A stretch of DNA of 38,455 bases from Planctomycetaceae bacterium (GTDB taxonomy: Bacteria > Planctomycetota > Planctomycetia > Pirellulales > PALSA-1355). Location: assembly GCA_003153375.1 (NCBI GenBank), contig PLYM01000121.1, forward strand, positions 28,615 to 67,069, in the 5' to 3' direction. Position 1 is the first letter of the stretch. Every line of letters starts with the position of its first letter. Both the position numbers and the translations under genes were made by a program. The notes beneath the pieces are model-generated. The model had not been told where the DNA came from. It was given only the letters and a program-made list of their open reading frames with translations, and did no database searches. Below are positions 1 to 7,838 of this stretch, piece after piece.

Positions 1-274
1 GTGGAATGAGCGGCTCGGCCACCCGCCCTTTCGGGTCCTTATTTCACGAGGCTGCAAGGTTCACTTTATGTTGGGCCCGCGAACTCGCTCCGCTCCCAGA
101 GACCTTACGGCCCCCTAAGGGCTTTTGACATCCCGCTCGGACGACCAATTCTCACTCGTCGCCCGGGGATCTGCTACACGGCGCTCCGGCGCTTACCGCG
201 ACGGGACTTTCACCCGCAAGTCTGATACAGCACGATTCGCCCCGCTGTCGTGTGGCAAATCTTTCAGGACGCAC
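1..274 (-). mobile_element. Group II intron, 5' part (truncated by window edge)
   Basis: On the minus strand the sequence starting at 274 reads GTGCGTCC, matching the GUGYG 5' end of group II introns. About 60 nt in comes GGGTGAAAGTCCC, the hairpin-type motif seen in domain I of many bacterial group II introns, and further on a purine-rich stretch (AAAGTGAACC, then GTGAAATAAGGACC) of the kind found in the later part of domain I to domain III. Several compact hairpins are visible, for example GACGA/TCGTC around an 11-nt loop. No ORF fits this stretch; an intron-encoded reverse transcriptase would lie beyond base 1. The insertion point is 118 bp downstream of the aminotransferase stop codon. 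I could not identify a convincing EBS1/IBS1 pairing, so the 5' boundary and class are provisional. Confidence 0.68.
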
Positions 275-392
275 AATGTGTATCAGTGATCTAATGCACT
301 AGAATGGCCGCAAGCGAAATCCGAAATGTTGTTGTGGGTCGCCGCGGGGGCCGTGCCGCCGTGGGCGAGTGATGAACCGGCGACGCGGGCTC

Positions 393-1556
393 TCAGGCGA
401 CGAGAACCGAGATCAGCCGTTCGACGTCGGCGGAGCTGGTGTAGACGTGCGGCGCAATCCGCAACTTGCCACTGCGTGCGCTCAGCACGACGCCGGCCGC
501 GAGCGCCCGCTGGCGAACTTGCGCGGCGTCGTGGCCGGGCAGTTCGAAGGCTACAATGCCGGAGCGGTGCGGCCCGTCGTGAGGACTGACGACCACGCCA
601 CCCACCTCGCGCAGCCGCTCGCATGCCAGGTCGGCGATCTCCAACACCCGACGACCGACGTTGGCCGTGCCGAAATCCAGCAGGAGTTGCAAGCTTCGGG
701 CCAGGCCGATAAAGCCGACCATGTTCTGCGTGCCCCCTTCGTAGCGCTGGGCCGAGGGCTTGAGCGCCAGCTCGATGTGGCTGTAGTCTGTCGCATGCAC
801 GACGCTGTGCCAGCCCACGCCCACCGGCCGCAACAGGTCGAGATGTTCGCGGCGCAGATAGAACAAGCCGGCTCCCTCGGGTCCCAGCAACCACTTATGG
901 CCGTCGGCGGCCAGGAAGTCGATCGGCGTGGCGCGGACGTCGAGCGGAAACACGCCGAGCCCTTGAATGGCGTCGACGAAGACCAGTGCCTCCCTGCCCC
1001 GCGCCAGTTCGACGACGCGGTCGAGATCCAAACGCCAGCCGCTGAGGAACCCGACCCAACTTACGGAGATAATTCGGGTGCGGCTGTCGCAGGCCGCGGC
1101 CAGCCGATCGAGTTCGACGCGTCCGTCGTCGACCGGCACGCGTCGCGTTTCCACGCCCCGCGCGGCCAGGTTCATCCAGGGATAGAGATTCGAAGGAAAC
1201 TCGTTGGCCAGGGTGACGACGTTATCGCCCGCGCGCCAAGGAAAGCCCTCGGCGACGAGCGAAATGCCTTCGGTCGTGCTGCGCACCAGGGCGACTTCCT
1301 CGGGTTCGGCACCGATCAGCTGAGCACCGAGCGCGCGAGCCTTTTCAACCTGCCGGCTCCAAATGGGCCAGACGGTATCTCCCTCCTGAGCCGCCTGTTC
1401 GACCCAATGGGCGATGGCCTGCTGGCTGGGGGCCGGCAACGGCGCCACGGCGGCATGGTCGAAGTAGGCCCATTTCTGGGCGACCGGCATCTGCTCGCGA
1501 AAGCGCTGCCAGGGCTCGGCGGAGAGATCGGACGCAGGAGAAGATTCAGCGAACAT
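393..1556 (-). CDS. Aminotransferase class V-fold PLP-dependent enzyme
   Basis: The 387-aa product has the fold-type I, class V architecture of cysteine desulfurase/selenocysteine lyase and kynureninase relatives. The pyridoxal-phosphate lysine is in ADGHKWLLGPEGAG; the upstream FVDAIQGLGVFPLD carries the PLP-binding Asp and Gln. The N-terminal YFDHAAVAPLP matches the substrate-entry segment of this class, and VRSTTEGISL is the phosphate-binding loop. No cysteine lies in the usual mobile-loop position of IscS/SufS: the segment after the PLP lysine runs GVGWHSVVH and EGGTQNMVG. A classical desulfurase role is therefore uncertain, and a CsdA-like, isopenicillin-epimerase-like or kynureninase-like activity is possible. 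It is cytoplasmic and apparently monocistronic; the gene upstream on this strand is 88 bp away. Confidence 0.85.
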   Translation of the reverse strand: MFAESSPASDLSAEPWQRFREQMPVAQKWAYFDHAAVAPLPAPSQQAIAHWVEQAAQEGDTVWPIWSRQVEKARALGAQLIGAEPEEVALVRSTTEGISLVAEGFPWRAGDNVVTLANEFPSNLYPWMNLAARGVETRRVPVDDGRVELDRLAAACDSRTRIISVSWVGFLSGWRLDLDRVVELARGREALVFVDAIQGLGVFPLDVRATPIDFLAADGHKWLLGPEGAGLFYLRREHLDLLRPVGVGWHSVVHATDYSHIELALKPSAQRYEGGTQNMVGFIGLARSLQLLLDFGTANVGRRVLEIADLACERLREVGGVVVSPHDGPHRSGIVAFELPGHDAAQVRQRALAAGVVLSARSGKLRIAPHVYTSSADVERLISVLVA

Positions 1557-1643
1557 CGCGCAGGTCCGAAACAGGTCGCAAAGCGGTCAACTGACACGAT
1601 CCCCACCGACGGGTCAAGCCACGCGGCAGCGCCGATCATTCGG

Positions 1644-1901
1644 TCAAAAAAGTTGCACGACCGCGACCAGATTGGCCACGATCAGGCAGGCCGTAACCAA
1701 AACGAACCCCACCAACGCGCCCACCGCCGATCGCTTGAACAAAGTTCCGCTCAGGATGCAAAAGGCCACGACGCCGAAGACGAGATAGACGAATTCATCG
1801 GAAGTCTGCCACCAGGCACGCAGCATCGCGGCGCACACTCCAAACCACAACACCGCGAACAGGCCGCGACGGATCGTGATCTGAAACGGTGAGCGGTCCA
1901 T
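1644..1901 (-). CDS. Small integral membrane protein, unknown function
   Basis: An 85-aa product with basic residues at the N-terminus and about three hydrophobic segments (roughly residues 14-28, 36-52 and 60-83). The second segment begins right after WWQTSDEFVY, a polar/aromatic turn. No known domain is recognised. It is divergent from the small gene at 2083, and the 180 bp between the two starts holds a TATACT box that may serve the plus-strand gene. Size, composition and placement look like a real planctomycete membrane protein, but no function can be assigned. Confidence 0.6.
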   Translation of the reverse strand: MDRSPFQITIRRGLFAVLWFGVCAAMLRAWWQTSDEFVYLVFGVVAFCILSGTLFKRSAVGALVGFVLVTACLIVANLVAVVQLF

Positions 1902-2031
1902 GGCCGTTCATTCTAGCCGCTGGCCGAAAGTCGTGCGGATTGCAAGTCGTGGTCGAGAGCCGCCCGATTCATTTCCGAATCGCCCGGAATTTGCCGGTAT
2001 TTCCGGCGTTTCGGGCGCCCCTGGCGTAAAC

Positions 2032-2037
2032 TATACT
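2032..2037 (+). promoter_or_regulatory. Candidate -10 box for small gene at 2083
   Basis: TATACT in an otherwise GC-rich intergenic stretch, about 45 bp upstream of the ATG at 2083. No good -35 hexamer sits 16-18 bp upstream; the best is TTTCGG-like. Seen in sequence, with function inferred. Confidence 0.35.
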
Positions 2038-2082
2038 AGTGCGACCGACCGTTGCCTGTGCCGTTCCGAGGGATCAGCGAGA

Positions 2083-2265
2083 ATGCCGAAAGCGTTGTCC
2101 ATTTCAGGAATGGTCGTCGCCGCGCTGTTGGTGCTCATGTTCGGACTGGATCTGGCGATCGGCATCCCCTTCGACCATGCCAGCACGGCCATGGACATCT
2201 CGCTGCTCATTTGCGCGGCCCTGCTGGGCTACATGGGATGGAACACGTTTCGCGAGCAGGCCTGA
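2083..2265 (+). CDS. Small two-helix membrane protein, unknown function
   Basis: A 60-aa product starting at the ATG of MPKALSISG, with a GAGGG purine stretch about 12 nt upstream. Two hydrophobic helices (about residues 8-26 and 35-52) are separated by a short polar loop IPFDHAST. The C-terminus is short and charged (FREQA). No catalytic motif is visible. A longer in-frame reading upstream to 1900 has arginine-rich, proline-rich composition and no family support, so the short start is preferred. Function unknown. Confidence 0.6.
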   Translation: MPKALSISGMVVAALLVLMFGLDLAIGIPFDHASTAMDISLLICAALLGYMGWNTFREQA

Positions 2266-2284
2266 CGCGCGCCGGCCACTGGGC

Positions 2285-3070
2285 CTAGGCTGCCGGCCGC
2301 AGGATCGAATGCCTGGGCTGGCTCTGCTGCTGATTCGATAGCCGCTCGGCCAGCATCCGCAGGTTCGCTACTTCGAGTTCGCCCTGACGCGACCGGCGCT
2401 GGGCATATTGCAGCACGCGCTCAACGACTCGCTGCGCCGAAGGACCGCGCAACACCAAATGCGGAGCATCGATCGTCAGATGAAACAAGCCGCGGGCTTC
2501 GATCGCCCGGTCGATGCTGGCGCGAACGGCACGCAGGCCGCCGCCGCCCGGCAGCCAACGACTGGATCCCGGCAGCGTGTGCGAGGTTGGGAAACTCCAC
2601 AGGCCGTAACGCAGCGTTTGCGGTTGCCAACGTGCTGGCCGGCTCGCGGTTGACGAGGCCGCGGGGCGCACGGCCGTGATGCCGTGTTTGATCGCCAGGT
2701 CCGACAGTTCACCGAGCTCGCCGGAGCGCAGCACGAGCGTCGAAATCGGCGCTGCGTTATGGTTTTGCACGATTCGCCGGGCCATTTCACGGCCAAATCG
2801 TCCGCGGCCCGCTTCGCGACCCACCCAGGCTGCCTCGCCCAGGATCGCGAGCTCGTTCCGCGAACCCAAGGAGAGAATCCGCTCGCCGGTGGCCGAATTC
2901 GTCGGATCGGCCACGGCCCACGTCGCGGGCAGCTCACACTGATTGAGCACGTCAAGCAACCAAAACGCCACCTCTTCGACCGCACGGGGGGTGACTCGCT
3001 CTTGCTGGGTGCCTGCGACTTCCAAGTCGATTGAAACCGCCACAACGGCCCGGGATAAGCGAGTATTCAT
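2285..3070 (-). CDS. Polysaccharide deacetylase-fold protein (divergent)
   Basis: A 261-aa product. The N-terminal VAVSIDLEVAG (about residues 10-20) resembles motif 1 of NodB-type polysaccharide deacetylases, and PATWAVADP (about 49-57) resembles the following core strand. The C-terminal RRSRQGELEVANLRMLAERL has the appearance of the last helix in deacetylase-like proteins. The usual metal-binding H-x3-H motif is not obvious, so catalytic activity is doubtful and the assignment rests on overall pattern. The ATG at 3070 has GGAG about 11 nt upstream. It may act on cell-envelope glycans or be an inactive relative. Confidence 0.5.
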   Translation of the reverse strand: MNTRLSRAVVAVSIDLEVAGTQQERVTPRAVEEVAFWLLDVLNQCELPATWAVADPTNSATGERILSLGSRNELAILGEAAWVGREAGRGRFGREMARRIVQNHNAAPISTLVLRSGELGELSDLAIKHGITAVRPAASSTASRPARWQPQTLRYGLWSFPTSHTLPGSSRWLPGGGGLRAVRASIDRAIEARGLFHLTIDAPHLVLRGPSAQRVVERVLQYAQRRSRQGELEVANLRMLAERLSNQQQSQPRHSILRPAA

Positions 3071-3123
3071 CAGCAGAGGTTCTCCGCGTTCAGTTTGTCA
3101 AACCTGGTCTTTTATGGAAGTTC

Positions 3124-3198
3124 GGCAAACCAACGCCGCTGCCTGGACCAAAACCGCTGGCAGGTCGCTGCTGGCAGGCGCAAAAGGGACGCAAAGCC
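3124..3198 (+). other. GEMM/c-di-GMP-I riboswitch-like half motif (orphan)
   Basis: GGCAAACC at 3124-3131 and GGGACGCAAAGCC at 3186-3198 match the two conserved sides of the internal loop in domain P1 of c-di-GMP-I (GEMM) riboswitches. The sequence between can pair through CGCC/GGCG and CTGCC/GGCAG. A P2 domain with the usual tetraloop receptor is not evident downstream, and no plus-strand gene follows. It may be coincidence, a relic or a divergent RNA. Confidence 0.25.
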
Positions 3199-3272
3199 CT
3201 CCTGCCATGAGCCTTGAGAAGACGCCCCGAGAACCGAAGCTTTCGGGCGAGGGCCGTTAAACTCAACCGGTT

Positions 3273-4793
3273 TTAGCGGCTCGGCCGGCCGGCGTCGGCC
3301 GAGCAGATGGCCTCGACCAATCCGGCCATGGTGTACTGGCGGGCTTCGGCGGCGACCTGAAAGCCCAGCTCTTTGAGAACGCCCGCGGTCAACGGGCTAA
3401 TGGCCGCCAGGCGGGCTTTGTGCAGGTCGGCACCAAACAGGCCGGCGAGCGAACGGGCTATCGCGGAACTCGTCACCGTGATCCAATCGATCTCGCCGGC
3501 GGATAATTGGGCCGCGATCTCCTGATTCGCGTGGGCCACGTCGCGGCTGGTATAGACGACCACTTGCTTCACGCTGCCACCGGCGGCGGTCAACTCGTCG
3601 GCCAATACCTCGCGTCCGCGACTGGCGCGGGCCAGCAGAAATCGCTTGCCCAGTTGGGCCTCTTCGTGCAAGGCCGCGGCCAAGGCTTCGGCCTGATAGT
3701 GCTCGGGCATCAGGTCAGCGCGGAGATGGTAACGGGCCAATTCCGCGGTGCTGCCCGGACCAATGGCTGCCAGCCGCAGTCCGCCGAGTGCGCGCAGATC
3801 GCGCGATTCAAGCAAGCGGTCGAGCAAGGCTCGAACGCCGTTGGCACTGGAGAAAACCAGCCAGTCCAACTCATCCAAGTGGGCGAGCGCTTGATCGACG
3901 GGCCGCCAATCTTCGGGGGCCGCGATTTCAATGGCCGGTTGGACCAGGACTTGCGCCCCCAACTCGCTCAGCATCGAGATCAGTGCTGGGCCCTGTTGCT
4001 CGGCCCTGGTGACCAGCACCCGCTTGCCGAACAACGGCCGGTCGATAAACCAGCCGTGCTCGGGCGCCAGCGCAGCGACTTCACCGACTACGACCAGCGC
4101 CGGCGGGCGCAGCCGGCGAGCGTCAATCACTTCGCACAGCGTGCCCAAGGTGCAGAGAATCGTTTCCTGATCGGGCCACGAACAGCGGCGCACAATTGCG
4201 GCGGGCGTCGTGGCTGGCTTGCCGGCGGCGACGAGCGCGGCAGTCCAGTGGCGCGCGGTGGTGATGCCCATGTAAAACACCAGCGTGCCAGGAAAGGCGG
4301 CCAGGGCCGAATAATCGAGGGCCGAGGTTTGCTTGTCTTCGCGCTCTTGCGCCGTGACCAGGGCCACGGCCGAGGCGGCCTTGCCGTGGGTCAGCGGAAT
4401 GCCCGCATAGCTGCCGACGGCCAACGCGGCGGTGATGCCTGGCACGACTTCATAAGACACACCTGCCGCTTCGAGCGCGGCGACTTCTTCGGCCGCGTGC
4501 GCAAAGACGGCCGGGTCGCCCCCTTTGAGACGCACGACGCTGCGCCCCTCGCGAGCGAACCGCACGACGCGGGCGTTCACTTCCTCGGGCGACATGATGC
4601 GCTCGCGGCCGTGCCGGCCAAGGCAGATCAGTTCGGCTCCGGGGCGCGCGTGGGCGAGAATTTGCGGATTGACCAGATAGTCGTAGAGGATGACGTCGGC
4701 CCGCGCCAGGCATTGGCAACCGCGCAGCGTGATCAACCCGGGATCGCCCGGGCCACCGCCGACCAGAAACACTTTGCCGATACCTGACGCCAT
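3273..4793 (-). CDS. cobA-hemD: Uroporphyrinogen-III C-methyltransferase / uroporphyrinogen-III synthase fusion
   Basis: A 506-aa bifunctional enzyme. Residues about 1-245 are the SAM-dependent CobA/SUMT domain: VFLVGGGPGDPGLITLRG at the start, LKGGDPAVFAHAAEE, and VVPGITAALAVGSYAGIPLTHG are family signatures. Residues about 255-500 are the HemD domain, opening with LFGKRVLVTRAEQQGPAL, with VFSSANGVRALL and VVVYTSRD further on, and ITVTSSAIARSL near the end. HemD closes hydroxymethylbilane to uroporphyrinogen III; CobA then methylates C2 and C7 to give precorrin-2 for siroheme or cobalamin. The fusion channels the last common tetrapyrrole into the methylated branch. The gene is divergent from the TPR gene, with an inverted repeat (4876-4905) in between. 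Confidence 0.95.
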   Translation of the reverse strand: MASGIGKVFLVGGGPGDPGLITLRGCQCLARADVILYDYLVNPQILAHARPGAELICLGRHGRERIMSPEEVNARVVRFAREGRSVVRLKGGDPAVFAHAAEEVAALEAAGVSYEVVPGITAALAVGSYAGIPLTHGKAASAVALVTAQEREDKQTSALDYSALAAFPGTLVFYMGITTARHWTAALVAAGKPATTPAAIVRRCSWPDQETILCTLGTLCEVIDARRLRPPALVVVGEVAALAPEHGWFIDRPLFGKRVLVTRAEQQGPALISMLSELGAQVLVQPAIEIAAPEDWRPVDQALAHLDELDWLVFSSANGVRALLDRLLESRDLRALGGLRLAAIGPGSTAELARYHLRADLMPEHYQAEALAAALHEEAQLGKRFLLARASRGREVLADELTAAGGSVKQVVVYTSRDVAHANQEIAAQLSAGEIDWITVTSSAIARSLAGLFGADLHKARLAAISPLTAGVLKELGFQVAAEARQYTMAGLVEAICSADAGRPSR

Positions 4794-4875
4794 TTCGAAC
4801 TCGTGGCCTCGTTCACAGACTAACCAGCGATCGTCTTAATCAGCGCCCATCCGCACCGTCGGTTTCGACGGATTG

Positions 4876-4905
4876 CCGTGCGCAGGCCGAAAAAAGGGCG
4901 CACGG
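4876..4905. promoter_or_regulatory. Inverted repeat between divergent genes, possible operator
   Basis: CCGTGCGC at 4876-4883 and GCGCACGG at 4898-4905 are perfect 8-bp arms around a 14-nt A-rich spacer. The element lies 83 bp from the cobA-hemD start and upstream of the promoter at 4943. Geometry suits a dimeric regulator, or an RNA hairpin in the cobA-hemD leader. Confidence 0.4.
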
Positions 4906-4942
4906 ACACTCACCCGCGGGACGGGCGTCGGCAGTCGACTCG

Positions 4943-4971
4943 TTGTTTTAGCGAGCTGCGGCCATTAAAAT
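4943..4971 (+). promoter_or_regulatory. Sigma-70-type promoter of the TPR gene
   Basis: TTGTTT (4943-4948), 17-bp spacer, TAAAAT (4966-4971). Transcription would begin near 4978, making the TTG at 4983 an unlikely start and supporting the GTG at 5049. Confidence 0.6.
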
Positions 4972-5031
4972 AGAACGCGAACTTGCGCACCGTCGCAAGC
5001 AGCTATTATCACCAGACTTGCGTTCCTGAAA

Positions 5032-5039
5032 AAGGCGGA
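5032..5039 (+). promoter_or_regulatory. Ribosome-binding site deciding the TPR gene start
   Basis: AAGGCGGA lies 9 nt before the GTG at 5049. The upstream in-frame TTG at 4983 has no such site and would be almost leaderless. Confidence 0.55.
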
Positions 5040-5048
5040 AAAACCGAC

Positions 5049-6521
5049 GTGTCGCCCGAACCTGCCCAGCCCAACCCGACCGATGGACCCAACCGACAGC
5101 CGATTCCGCCGGCCATGCGTCGGCGTCTGCAGCAATGCTTCGAACACGGCACCAAAAGCGCGGCCAAAAGCGACTTCGATTATGCCACGAATATGTTCGA
5201 GCAGTGCGTGAAGGGTGATCCGGGCAACCCGATCTATGTCGGCAACTTCATCACGAATCTGGTCCGGAAATACAACGACAACAAAAAAGGCGCCGGCTTC
5301 ACCAGCGTCCCCAAGGTCAAACTGCTCCGCGGAAGCTTGCAGAAATCGTCGTACTCCAAGGACTGGGATGCGATTCTCAAGACGGGCCTGGAGGTACTCA
5401 AGCTCAACCCTTGGGAAGTCCCGACGTTGACCATGATGGCCGACGCTTGCGACCAGCTAAAGCTCGATGAGGTCGAGTTGGTTTACCTCAAGCAAGCGCT
5501 GAACTTCGACTCGAAAGACGCCGAAGTGAATCGCAAATGCGGCCGCGCGCTGGCCCGCCGAGGCGAGTTCGACCAGGCGATCGCCTGTTGGCATCGCGTC
5601 GAGCAGGCCAAACCCGGCGACGAGGAGGCGCAGCGGGCAATTGCCGATTTGGCGATCGAAAAAACCATCAGCCGTGGCGGCTATGAAGGGGCCGAAAACA
5701 GCACCGACGTGATGGCCGACAAGGCGGCCAAGGCCGATCGCCGCTCAGAGGCCAACAGCAAGCTCACGCCCGAGCAGCAACTGGAAAAGGCGATTACGAA
5801 AAAGCCCGAGGACGTCGCGCTGTACGTCGAATTGTCGGAATTGCACGCCCGCGAGGAGCGCTTTCGCGAGGCCGAGGAAGTGCTGACGCGTGCTCTGCAA
5901 GTCTCGGGCGGCGAAATTTCGGTGCGCGAACGACTGGAAGACGCCCAGTTGCGCCGCGGCCGCCACCAATTGAAGATCGCCGAGAAGAAGGCCCTCACCG
6001 ACAAGACCCCGGAAGCGGAAAAGCTGGCCAAGAACATGAAGGTGGAGTTCAACTCGGTCGAACTCGAGGTCTATGGCAAACGCAGCGAGCGTTATCCGAA
6101 TAACCCGGGCTTGCGATTCGAGCTGGGGCTGCGGATGAAGCGCGCCGGGCAATATGCCGAGGCGATCAAGTGCTTTCAGGACGCCCTGGGCGACGCCAAA
6201 CGTAAGGCCCAGACTCACATGGAGTTGGGCGAGTGCTTTCAGCACATCAAGCAGTACAAGCTAGCGCTGTCCAATTACATCGCCTCGGTCGAGGCCGTTT
6301 CGCCGCGCGAAGTTGACGCGCGCAAACTGGCCCTCTATCGGGCCGGCAACCTGGCCCTGGCACTGGCCGCGAAATACCTGGCTTCCGACAACGGGCAACA
6401 GGGCAAGGACGAGCTGGGCCAGGCCGAAAAATACCTCAATGAGCTGGCCGGGCTCGAATTTGGCTACAAAGACGTGCCCGCTCTACTGGACAAAGTGAAC
6501 AAATTGCGCCATAAAGGGTGA
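5049..6521 (+). CDS. Tetratricopeptide-repeat protein
   Basis: From the GTG at 5049 the product is 490 aa. It is all-helical with repeated TPR signatures: EVNRKCGRALARRGEFDQAIACW, ALYVELSELHAREERFREAEEVL, and LRFELGLRMKRAGQYAEAIKCFQ with the following THMELGECFQHIKQYKLALSNY. A charged linker rich in Lys, Ala and Glu (about residues 205-245) separates two TPR blocks. There is no signal peptide or membrane helix, so it is probably a cytoplasmic scaffold. The N-terminus is proline-rich and polar. It is followed 79 bp downstream by rpsT in the same direction, which may mean co-transcription. The binding partner is unknown. Confidence 0.85.
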   Translation: MSPEPAQPNPTDGPNRQPIPPAMRRRLQQCFEHGTKSAAKSDFDYATNMFEQCVKGDPGNPIYVGNFITNLVRKYNDNKKGAGFTSVPKVKLLRGSLQKSSYSKDWDAILKTGLEVLKLNPWEVPTLTMMADACDQLKLDEVELVYLKQALNFDSKDAEVNRKCGRALARRGEFDQAIACWHRVEQAKPGDEEAQRAIADLAIEKTISRGGYEGAENSTDVMADKAAKADRRSEANSKLTPEQQLEKAITKKPEDVALYVELSELHAREERFREAEEVLTRALQVSGGEISVRERLEDAQLRRGRHQLKIAEKKALTDKTPEAEKLAKNMKVEFNSVELEVYGKRSERYPNNPGLRFELGLRMKRAGQYAEAIKCFQDALGDAKRKAQTHMELGECFQHIKQYKLALSNYIASVEAVSPREVDARKLALYRAGNLALALAAKYLASDNGQQGKDELGQAEKYLNELAGLEFGYKDVPALLDKVNKLRHKG

Positions 6522-6600
6522 TTCGTCGGCCGCCGCGAGTCCTGTTGGGGCTCGAGCGACGCCCTGAATTCAATGAGTCACCGACTGCAAACCAGCGACT

Positions 6601-6876
6601 ATGCCGAATACTGAAAGCGCTAAGAAACGTCATCGCCAGAGCCTTGTCCGCCGTGCCCGCAACCGGGCCGCCAAGAGCACGATCAAAACCCACGTCCGCA
6701 AGGTGCGCGAACTGGTCACCGCTGGCGATGTTGCCGGTGCCGAGACCGAGTTTCGCCTGGCCGCCAAGAAGCTCGACAAGGCAGCCTCGGCCGGCGTCGT
6801 GCACGGCAATTTGTCGGCCCGCGTGAAGTCGCGCCTGTCGGCCGCGATCAAGGGCATCAAGCAGAAGAAAAAGTAG
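6601..6876 (+). CDS. rpsT: 30S ribosomal protein S20
   Basis: A 91-aa, very basic protein beginning MPNTESAKKRHRQSLVRR, the S20 signature, followed by KSTIKTHVRKV and ending in a lysine-rich tail (IKGIKQKKK). S20 binds the 5' and 3' minor domains of 16S rRNA during early 30S assembly. Length and composition are normal for the family. It converges with pyrK, and a hairpin lies between the two genes. Confidence 0.97.
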   Translation: MPNTESAKKRHRQSLVRRARNRAAKSTIKTHVRKVRELVTAGDVAGAETEFRLAAKKLDKAASAGVVHGNLSARVKSRLSAAIKGIKQKKK

Positions 6877-6903
6877 CCGCCCGCGCGAGCGCTCTTCTTC
6901 CCG

Positions 6904-6928
6904 GCGCAAGCTCTCTTTTCGCTTGCGC
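6904..6928. terminator. Hairpin between convergent rpsT and pyrK
   Basis: GCGCAAGC (6904-6911) pairs with GCTTGCGC (6921-6928) around a pyrimidine-rich 9-nt loop. There is no proper T-tract on either side, so it is either a weak bidirectional terminator or a 3'-end stabilising hairpin. Confidence 0.4.
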
Positions 6929-6954
6929 AAGCTCTCCTCCACGCAGTACGCTGG

Positions 6955-7824
6955 CTACCACTCGATGCTTGCCGCGTCGAATATCGGCCCTTCGACACAC
7001 GTGCGCCGGTAATCCCAGCCGCCCGCGTCGTCGCGGACTTTGGCCACGCAACTGAAGCAAATGCCAATTCCACAGGCCATTGGCGTCTCCAACGACACCT
7101 GGCACGGCACGCGCAAGCGAGCCGCCAGGTGCGCCACGGCTTCCATCATCCGCTCAGGTCCGCAACAAACGACGCGGGCCGCGGGCGAAGCCGCCAACAC
7201 CTGCTCGGCCACTTCGGTCACCAGCCCGTGATGGCCGGCCGAGCCGTCATCGGTGCTCACCAGCACTTCGATCCCGGCCCGCTCGAACTCGGGAATGCCG
7301 GCCAGATAATCCTTGTTGCGTGCGCCGTAGCAGAGCGTGACGCGGGCCACGGGGCGAACCTTGCGGGCAGGGTGGCCATAGTGACGCCGACCCAGGTGCT
7401 CGCGAGCCAGGGCCAAAAACGGCGTCTGCCCAATGCCGCCGGCGACCATTACCAGGTGTTCGCAGGCTTGCGGGGCGAAGCCATTGCCCAAAGGGCCCCA
7501 GACTTCAAGCTTTTGGCCGCTCGGGACCCGCGACAACAGGCCGGTCATTTTTCCGACGACCAGATAAACGACGTCGACTTCACTCGCCACGCCGTCGGGG
7601 CCATCGTGCGTGTCGTACAGCGCCATCGGCCGACCCAGCAACGGATCGTCGCAGCCGGCCAGACGCAACATGAGGAACTGGCCCGGAACAACGTGCCGGG
7701 CTAGCTTCGGACATTCGAAGCGGAGACGAAACGTGTCCCGCGCGATCCGAGTATTCTCCAGGATCGTGACCTGCTCGTGGCAGGCGCGGTGAGCGAAGTG
7801 CACGGCGTGCGCGAGTTCGGTCAT
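6955..7824 (-). CDS. pyrK: Dihydroorotate dehydrogenase electron-transfer subunit
   Basis: A 289-aa ferredoxin-reductase-type flavoprotein. The FAD-binding barrel contains PGQFLMLRL and LLGRPMALYD; the nucleotide-binding domain has VAGGIGQTPFLALA and VVCCGPERMMEAV. The C-terminal METPMACGIGICFSC-type segment (here ETPMACGIGICFSCVAK plus a later RRTC) supplies four cysteines for a 2Fe-2S cluster, the hallmark of PyrK. The subunit passes electrons from PyrD to NAD+ in pyrimidine synthesis; the partner pyrD is not in this window. It begins 14 bp after the pseudouridine synthase stop, so the two are probably co-transcribed. Confidence 0.93.
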   Translation of the reverse strand: MTELAHAVHFAHRACHEQVTILENTRIARDTFRLRFECPKLARHVVPGQFLMLRLAGCDDPLLGRPMALYDTHDGPDGVASEVDVVYLVVGKMTGLLSRVPSGQKLEVWGPLGNGFAPQACEHLVMVAGGIGQTPFLALAREHLGRRHYGHPARKVRPVARVTLCYGARNKDYLAGIPEFERAGIEVLVSTDDGSAGHHGLVTEVAEQVLAASPAARVVCCGPERMMEAVAHLAARLRVPCQVSLETPMACGIGICFSCVAKVRDDAGGWDYRRTCVEGPIFDAASIEW

Positions 7825-7838
7825 CGAAGCGGTTATCC

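Noticed and set aside
369-1892. 507-codon plus-strand ORF
   Set aside because: Antisense to the class V aminotransferase gene; Arg/His/Gln-rich composition and no family likeness, as expected for a GC-rich shadow frame.
3507-4787. 426-codon plus-strand ORF
   Set aside because: Antisense shadow of cobA-hemD.
4983-5048. TTG start for the TPR gene
   Set aside because: Lies about 5 nt from the predicted transcription start and has no ribosome site; the GTG at 5049 has AAGGCGGA at good spacing.
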